The notes beneath the pieces were generated by a model. That model did not search any database. It was not told the DNA's origin and saw only the letters and a list, made by a program, of their open reading frames with translations. The translations under genes were made by a program, and so were the position numbers. This document shows, one piece after another, positions 59,289 to 64,000 of a stretch of 64,000 bases of DNA (the stretch's first letter is position 1; every line of letters begins with the position of its first letter). Origin of the DNA: Bin87 sp965115825. Its GTDB lineage: Bacteria > Chloroflexota > Dehalococcoidia > Lucifugimonadales > UBA3495. The stretch is taken from assembly GCA_965115825.1 (NCBI GenBank), contig OZ220464.1, positions 868,001 through 932,000 on the forward strand, in the 5' to 3' direction.

Positions 59289-59519
59289 ATGGCTGCCCTG
59301 ACCGAAGTCGCCGGGGATTTCATCGTCCCCAGCCGGGATGAAGTACTGGCCGCGCTGCGGGCCGGCTACAGCGCCATTGATGACGGCTACGGGTTCTATC
59401 CTGGCTTCCACGGCTGGCTGGAATCGCTGGGATACCGCCGCCGCGACGACATTCCCTGCACTTGCCCGGACGGCGGCTATCGCGGCCACCTGCCCGAATG
59501 CCGCTGGGTCAAGCAGTGA
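59289..59519 (+). CDS. small Cys-rich protein (76 aa)
   Basis: The C-terminal half contains CTCPDGGYRGHLPEC, three cysteines that could bind a metal. The N-terminal half has EVLAALRAGYSAIDDGYGFY. No domain is recognised. It lies five bases downstream of another small gene and 10 bases before mscS, within one tight plus-strand run that starts with the Rieske genes. Confidence 0.5.
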   Translation: MAALTEVAGDFIVPSRDEVLAALRAGYSAIDDGYGFYPGFHGWLESLGYRRRDDIPCTCPDGGYRGHLPECRWVKQ

Positions 59520-59529
59520 GGCGCGAAGC

Positions 59530-60129
59530 ATGGTTATGCCGGATTTTTGGCAGCAGCTGGATACGATACTGCTGTTCAAGATTGCCGCTACTCTGGTAGC
59601 CGTCGCGGCTTATACGGTCACGCGCATCGTCCGCAACCGAGCCATCCACCGCATTGCCCGCGCCAGGAACTTATACGCCTACCGGGTGGCCGCTACCCGT
59701 CGCATAGTGGAGCTGGTCAGCCTTATTGTCCTGGCCGGCGCAATGGCCCTGATTTGGAGCATCAACTTCAGCAGTCTGGTGCTTGCTTCGGGCGCTATCC
59801 TGGCTACCATCGGCATCGCGTTTTTCGCCCAATGGTCGATACTGAGCAACGTTACCACCAGCGTTATCATGTTCTGGCGTTTTCCGATCCATATCGGCGA
59901 TCGGGTCGGTTTGTTGAGCGACAAGGATTTTTCCGGCGTAGTTCGGGATCTCACCCCCTTTTTCATCGTGCTGACCGATGACAACGGCAACACTGTTACC
60001 ATCCCGAACACCCTTTCACTGCAACAGATTATCGTCATCTACGACCATACAACGCCCGAGCAAATCAGAGAGCGAGAAAAGGCGGAACAGGAGAAGGAGA
60101 AAGCAAGCGATGTCTCAACAAATGGTTGA
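59530..60129 (+). CDS. MscS-like mechanosensitive channel family protein
   Basis: The 199-residue protein has three hydrophobic helices (LLFKIAATLVAVAAYTV, VELVSLIVLAGAMALIW and the pore-lining region SLVLASGAILATIGIAFFAQ), then the MscS beta domain IHIGDRVGLLSDKDFSGVV. It ends with a charged tail rich in Glu and Lys. It would release solutes upon osmotic shock. Relatives of this short type are common. Its end overlaps the next gene by 20 bases. Confidence 0.85.
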   Translation: MVMPDFWQQLDTILLFKIAATLVAVAAYTVTRIVRNRAIHRIARARNLYAYRVAATRRIVELVSLIVLAGAMALIWSINFSSLVLASGAILATIGIAFFAQWSILSNVTTSVIMFWRFPIHIGDRVGLLSDKDFSGVVRDLTPFFIVLTDDNGNTVTIPNTLSLQQIIVIYDHTTPEQIREREKAEQEKEKASDVSTNG

Positions 60130-60919
60130 CCTGATGGAAAAGGTGTGGCAGTCCATCGCCGCCCTGTGCGCCGACTTCACCCCCGAGCAATGGGCCGCGC
60201 CTACCGAGTGCCCCGGCTGGGCGGTGCAGGACCAGATTTCCCACCTCGTGGGCAGCGAGTGTCGCCTGCTGGGCCGCCCTGCGCCGGAACACGAGCCGGC
60301 GGACACCTCCCACGTCCGCAACGACATAGGCCGGAACAACGAGGCGTTGGTGGACTATCGTCGGCAATTCACCGGCGCCGCGGTGCTGGCCGAATTCCGC
60401 GAGGTTACCGCCGAACGCCTCCGCGCGCTGCGGGCCATGACCGAAGACGACTTCGCTGTCGAAACCCCCAACCCTCTGGGCCGCGGCCCCTACACCGACC
60501 TGCTCGCCGTCCGCATCTACGACGCCTGGGTGCACGAGCAGGACATCCGCCGCGCTCTGGGCCTCCCCGGCCACCTGTCCGGCCCGGTGGCGCAGCACGC
60601 CTACGGACGCACCACCATGGCCATGCCCTTCGTGGTAGGCCGCAAAGTCAAGCCCGACGACGGCGCAACGGTGGTCTTTGCAATCACTGGCGACGTGGGC
60701 GGAACCGTCGCCCTGAACATGGACGCTGGCCGCGCCCATCTCCTGGCCGCTGCGCCCGAATCCCCCACCGTCCACTTGAGCATGAACCTGACCGCCTTCA
60801 ACGCCCTCGGCACGGGCCGCTGGACGGCGGAGCAGGCCCTGGCCGATAATTCCGTAGCCATCACCGGCAACCGCGCGCTGGGCCAGCGCATCGTGGAGGA
60901 GATGAACTTTATGATATGA
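60110..60919 (+). CDS. maleylpyruvate isomerase N-terminal-domain protein (DinB-like)
   Basis: The 269-residue protein has the DinB/MDMPI helical bundle, with PTECPGWAVQDQISHLVGSE and RIYDAWVHEQDIRRALGLPG, whose His residues probably hold a metal. The C-terminal part resembles the sterol-carrier-like domain that follows in this family (VALNMDAGRAHLLA). Such enzymes use low-molecular-weight thiols, for example mycothiol, in maleylpyruvate isomerisation; here substrate and thiol are unknown. It overlaps mscS and may act on products of the nearby dioxygenase. Confidence 0.8.
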   Translation: MSQQMVDLMEKVWQSIAALCADFTPEQWAAPTECPGWAVQDQISHLVGSECRLLGRPAPEHEPADTSHVRNDIGRNNEALVDYRRQFTGAAVLAEFREVTAERLRALRAMTEDDFAVETPNPLGRGPYTDLLAVRIYDAWVHEQDIRRALGLPGHLSGPVAQHAYGRTTMAMPFVVGRKVKPDDGATVVFAITGDVGGTVALNMDAGRAHLLAAAPESPTVHLSMNLTAFNALGTGRWTAEQALADNSVAITGNRALGQRIVEEMNFMI

Positions 60920-61098
60920 TACGGTGAACGGGATGCTATCATTGACGCTATCACTATCAATGGGGAAAGCCTAAATCGCGGAACTGACGGCGGAATGTGA
61001 GCAGGAGGGATTGGAGTACTACGTCTGCCAAGTTGCTCCGCAACTGATACAGACTAATTGGCAGCCCAAGACCATATCCAAAACACAGGAGTCATACC

Positions 61099-62493
61099 AT
61101 GTCAGAACAAAATTTTCCCGACAATGTTCTCTACGAAATGGACAATCTAGACGTGCTGCGAGGCATGAACAGCGAAACCGTTGATTTGATTGCTACCGAT
61201 CCGCCTTTCAACACCAAGCGGAACAGGGCGGGCACGGCCGGCTTTTACGTGGACAACTGGAGGTGGGGTGACACCGGGATCCTACCTGACCAGTGGAAAT
61301 GGAACGAAGTGCATCCCATTTGGCTGGAAGAGATCAAAGACGAAAACCGAGCCTTGTTTGAAGTAATAGAAGCTACCGGACACGCCCATGGCGATGATAT
61401 AGCAGCGTTCCTCTGCTTCTTGTCTGTGCGTTTGTTGGAAATGCGGCGTGTGCTGAAACCCAGTGGCAGCATTTATCTGCATTGTGACCATACTGCCAAC
61501 AGCTACATACGCATGGCTATGGACGCCATATTTGGGCATCAGAACCTCCGAAATGAAATTATTTGGCTCTACAAGACGGGCGGCACTAGCAAGCACTGGT
61601 TTAGCCGAAAGCACGACACTATTCTCTTTTACACGAAATCCAAGCGATACACATTCATGCCACAACGTGAAAAATCTTACCTATCGCACAAGTACGGGTT
61701 TTCCAACGTTCAGATTCTACAAGACAAACAAGGGTTTTATACAATGGTAGGCATGAGGGACGTTTGGGATATTCCCAAATTGAGGGGAAACCAGCCAGAG
61801 AATACAGGTTCACCGGACCAAAAACCCATCACGTTGTACGAGCGCATCATCCAGGCCAGTAGTAACCCAGGCGATTTGGTACTGGACCCATTTGCCGGTT
61901 GCGCTACTACTATCATAGCCGCCCACCAGAATGACCGACGTTGGATCGGTATAGACCGACGTAAGGACGCCCGTTATCACGTTGTTTGCCGTATGGCGGG
62001 CATCACGCCGGAGGAACGCAAGAAGTTAGAAAATCGTCCTGACCTGTCGGAGTGGCTGGCGACACAGCTCGAGCGGTACGAAGTGCATTGGGCAAATACG
62101 CCGCCGGAACGTACTGATTCGGGTGAAACGGCGGCGCCGCTTTTGCCCGGCGTTTATCTCGCTAGCGAGCGTTCCAAGTTAACCCATGCGCAAATGCACG
62201 CTATTCTTTGGGAGCAATTCGGCAGCCAGTGCTGGGCGTGCGATTTTACTGCACCGTGGCCAGAGTACCTGGAACTTGACCACGTGAATCCGAAATCCGA
62301 TGGTGGCTCAAACCATCTGGACAACCGAGCCTTGCTCTGCCGTCCTTGCAATGGTAAAAAAGGAAACCGTAAAACGTTGAGCGCACTTCGCCGAGACAAC
62401 CGGAAGGATGGACGATTAACGGGAACTGACCCGATTGACTTGCGCTATGCGGCAACGTGGGCAAGAGGCAAGCTTACGCAGCTTGCCACATAG
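61099..62493 (+). CDS. DNA methyltransferase (beta-class amino-MTase) fused to an HNH domain
   Basis: The 464-residue protein has DPPF (34-37, motif IV) before the SAM motif DPFAGCATT (around 261-269), the order of beta-class N6-adenine/N4-cytosine methyltransferases. A C-terminal HNH region follows with CWAC (around 378-381), LELDHVNPKSDGGSNHLDN and CRPCNGKKGN. So a DNA-modifying and a nuclease-type module are in one chain. No separate restriction enzyme gene is adjacent; the HNH part may cut, or only bind, DNA. The region is richer in AT than its surroundings, consistent with transfer. The ATG has CAGGAG upstream. Confidence 0.88.
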   Translation: MSEQNFPDNVLYEMDNLDVLRGMNSETVDLIATDPPFNTKRNRAGTAGFYVDNWRWGDTGILPDQWKWNEVHPIWLEEIKDENRALFEVIEATGHAHGDDIAAFLCFLSVRLLEMRRVLKPSGSIYLHCDHTANSYIRMAMDAIFGHQNLRNEIIWLYKTGGTSKHWFSRKHDTILFYTKSKRYTFMPQREKSYLSHKYGFSNVQILQDKQGFYTMVGMRDVWDIPKLRGNQPENTGSPDQKPITLYERIIQASSNPGDLVLDPFAGCATTIIAAHQNDRRWIGIDRRKDARYHVVCRMAGITPEERKKLENRPDLSEWLATQLERYEVHWANTPPERTDSGETAAPLLPGVYLASERSKLTHAQMHAILWEQFGSQCWACDFTAPWPEYLELDHVNPKSDGGSNHLDNRALLCRPCNGKKGNRKTLSALRRDNRKDGRLTGTDPIDLRYAATWARGKLTQLAT

Positions 62494-62506
62494 CGCTAAT
62501 CGCCCG

Positions 62507-62761
62507 CTAGTCATCCCCAATTATGATGTCGATCGTTTTGCTCACGATCTCTTTCATCATCAAGAAAACACCCCCCACCACTGTGACACCAGCGCCTATG
62601 ATGACGCCTTGAGCAAATTCGGGATGCAGATTTCCTACGATCGGCCAGAACAAGATCACTACTGCTATTGTTGCGGCCATGGTTCCAATAGATCGCCCTA
62701 TTAGTAGCTTCCCGATCCGTTTGCTCTTCGATAGTTTGCTGTTTTGATCTCGTATGCACAT
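62507..62761 (-). CDS. small two-span membrane protein (84 aa)
   Basis: A basic N-terminus (SKLSKSKRIGK) is followed by two hydrophobic helices (GTMAATIAVVILFWPIVG and GVIIGAGVTVVGGVFLMM) and an acidic end. ATG at 62761 with AGGTG upstream is chosen; the frame is open from 62770. A near-consensus promoter stands directly upstream. Family unknown. AT-richness is shared with the methyltransferase gene next to it. Confidence 0.55.
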   Translation of the reverse strand: MCIRDQNSKLSKSKRIGKLLIGRSIGTMAATIAVVILFWPIVGNLHPEFAQGVIIGAGVTVVGGVFLMMKEIVSKTIDIIIGDD

Positions 62762-62791
62762 GAGCATCACCTATAATAGAAATTTGTTATT

Positions 62792-62820
62792 ATTTTATCT
62801 ATGACAGCAAAATTTGTCAA
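62792..62820 (-). promoter_or_regulatory. near-consensus sigma70 promoter of the small membrane gene
   Basis: A perfect TTGACA (62815-62820) and TAAAAT (62792-62797) are 17 bases apart on the minus strand. Confidence 0.6.
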
Positions 62821-62840
62821 CACAATAGGAGGTTCCCACC

Positions 62841-63728
62841 ATGGAAATCGGCGTTTCCGTTCCCATCGTCGAGATTGGCGACGACTTCGGCGCCTTGCGC
62901 GATTACATCCAGGCCGCTGAGGACTTGGGCTATTCTCACGTCCGCATTCTGGACCACGTGCTCGGCGCCGTCCCCGAGCATCACCCCGAAGTTCCGCAGT
63001 TTCCCTACACCCACGAGTCCTACATCCACGAACCCTTTACGCTGATGGCCTACCTGGCAGCCGTTACCAAGCGCATCGGCCTGACCACCGGCATCCTCAT
63101 CCTGCCCCAACGTCAGACCGCGCTGGTGGCCAAGCAGGCGGCGGAGGTTGACCTCCTTTCCGGCGGGCGGCTGCGCCTGGGCGTCGGCGTCGGCTGGAAC
63201 TCCGTTGAGTACGAAGCCTTGGGCGTTGATTTCGCCACCCGGGGCAGCCGCTGCGACGAGCAGATTGACCTGCTGCGCCGTCTCTGGACGGAAGAAGTCG
63301 TTGACTTCCACGGCAGCTACCACGACATCACCCACGCTGGCATCAATCCCCTGCCGGTACAGCGACCCATCCCAATCTGGATTGGCGCCGGCCGCAGCGC
63401 AGCGCCCACGCCGCCCAGCGCGGCCATCCGACGCATCGGACGCCGCGCCGACGGCTATTTCCCCATGTTCGCCCCCGACGCCGGCGGCCAGACCATACTG
63501 AACCGCATCCGCCAGCAGGCCCAGGCCGCCGGCCGCGACCCGTCGGAGGTCAACTTCGAAGGCCGCATCACCATCACCGCCGACAACAACCCTGAGGACT
63601 GGCTTACCGAGCTGAAATCCTGGGAGGAAATCGGAGCATCCCACGTCGCCGCCGGCTTGCGCGGAGCCGCCGCCTCACCGGACGACCACATCGATGCCAT
63701 CCGCCGCCTCAAAGAGGCGATACCATAG
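62841..63728 (+). CDS. LLM-class flavin-dependent (F420/FMN) oxidoreductase
   Basis: The 295-residue protein has the luciferase-like TIM barrel: IQAAEDLGYSHVRILDHVLG, TGILILPQRQTALVAKQAAE, VDLLSGGRLRLGVGVGWNSV and PLPVQRPIPIWIGAG. These enzymes use F420 or reduced FMN for hydride transfer or mono-oxygenation; the cofactor cannot be settled here. The family is expanded in SAR202-type genomes. The start has an AGGAGG site. It is followed by an ABC exporter gene after seven bases. Confidence 0.9.
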   Translation: MEIGVSVPIVEIGDDFGALRDYIQAAEDLGYSHVRILDHVLGAVPEHHPEVPQFPYTHESYIHEPFTLMAYLAAVTKRIGLTTGILILPQRQTALVAKQAAEVDLLSGGRLRLGVGVGWNSVEYEALGVDFATRGSRCDEQIDLLRRLWTEEVVDFHGSYHDITHAGINPLPVQRPIPIWIGAGRSAAPTPPSAAIRRIGRRADGYFPMFAPDAGGQTILNRIRQQAQAAGRDPSEVNFEGRITITADNNPEDWLTELKSWEEIGASHVAAGLRGAAASPDDHIDAIRRLKEAIP

Positions 63729-63735
63729 GCTGACC

Positions 63736-64000
63736 ATGCGCCCCGTGCGTGAAAATATGCCCCATGGCTTTCGGCGGTCTGTGAACTCAAGCAGCAGCCG
63801 GCCTCGCCGGCGCGTACCGCACCTGAACCGACGGATTGCCAGCGCGTTCCAACCCCACTGGCCCCAGGTGCTGGCCATCGGCCTGCTGATACTGGTCACT
63901 GCCGGGTTCGGCGTCGTGAATCCCATCCTGATCCAGGTAGTGTTCGACTCCGCGTTGTTCGTTGCGGGCGGGCCGAACCTGCGCCTGCTCTGGACTATCG
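63736..64000 (+). CDS. ABC transporter (exporter type), N-terminal part, runs off right edge
   Basis: 88 codons are visible before the window ends. After a basic N-terminus (RRSVNSSSSRPRRRVPHLNR) comes a first transmembrane helix, LAIGLLILVTAGFGVVNPIL, followed by IQVVFDSALFVAGGPNLRLL. This matches the start of a type I ABC exporter membrane domain (MsbA-like). The ATP-binding domain lies outside the window. Confidence 0.6.
   Translation, partial: MRPVRENMPHGFRRSVNSSSSRPRRRVPHLNRRIASAFQPHWPQVLAIGLLILVTAGFGVVNPILIQVVFDSALFVAGGPNLRLLWTI

Overview
The window is GC-rich, densely packed bacterial chromosome. I infer a free-living, probably marine, member of the Chloroflexota (SAR202 / Dehalococcoidia-like). 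The grounds are the gene mix, not a marker tree: an enolase-superfamily dehydratase, a Rieske dioxygenase pair, an LLM-class flavin oxidoreductase, a DUF1800-DUF1501 pair, a nickel superoxide dismutase and a complete hopanoid cluster. Many genes start with GTG or TTG, and stop/start overlaps (ATGA, GTGA, TTGA) are common, so operons are tightly coupled.

Layout. 1-4.9 kb: edge fragment of a His-rich exported protein, DUF1800 and DUF1501 proteins, an NHL beta-propeller protein and tRNA-Ser(UGA). 4.96-18.9 kb, minus strand: a long co-directional block with phosphodiesterase, nucleoside hydrolase, SDR, class II aldolase, then hpnE-hpnD-hpnC-yjbQ-shc-hpnA-hpnG-hpnH and a polyprenyl diphosphate synthase, with a good sigma70-type promoter at its head. 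19-22.3 kb: M20 peptidase, then an ATPase/HNH-nuclease pair resembling the Septu defence system, preceded by a decayed tandem copy of the ATPase 5' end. 22.3-25.6 kb: moaD-moaE, rpsP-khpA-rimM behind a long structured leader, and fmt. 25.7-32.7 kb: htpX; enolase-superfamily enzyme, a conserved partner gene and a UGSC-type selenoprotein whose in-frame UGA is best read as selenocysteine; tgt; a TauE/SafE permease. 32.7-35.2 kb: aroB-aroK-pcm.

35.8-44.9 kb is a tetrapyrrole operon: HTH regulator, fused siroheme decarboxylase AhbA-AhbB, precorrin-2 dehydrogenase, hemA, hemC, an unrelated PD-(D/E)XK-like nuclease gene, cobA-hemD fusion, hemB and hemL. hemL carries one apparent frameshift. Together these take glutamyl-tRNA to siroheme and on to didecarboxysiroheme, so heme is probably made by the siroheme-dependent route. 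45-49.6 kb: recQ, an SPFH protein, a 488-bp insertion element with terminal inverted repeats and a 6-bp target duplication set against the SPFH ribosome-binding site, and sodN. 49.8-64 kb: ilvD, small membrane proteins, enoyl-CoA hydratase, tandem UspA, a 3-hydroxyisobutyrate-dehydrogenase-like enzyme, a putative lipoprotein, the Rieske alpha/beta pair with two small genes, an MscS-like channel, a maleylpyruvate-isomerase-like protein, a DNA methyltransferase fused to an HNH domain, an LLM oxidoreductase and the start of an ABC exporter at the right edge.

Most noteworthy: the UGSC selenoprotein (29.0-29.5 kb), the Septu-like pair with a duplication that appears to have built its promoter (20.1-22.3 kb), the rpsP leader with mutually exclusive long pairings (24.4-24.66 kb), the insertion element with its target duplication (48.57-49.07 kb) and the methyltransferase-HNH fusion (61.1-62.5 kb).
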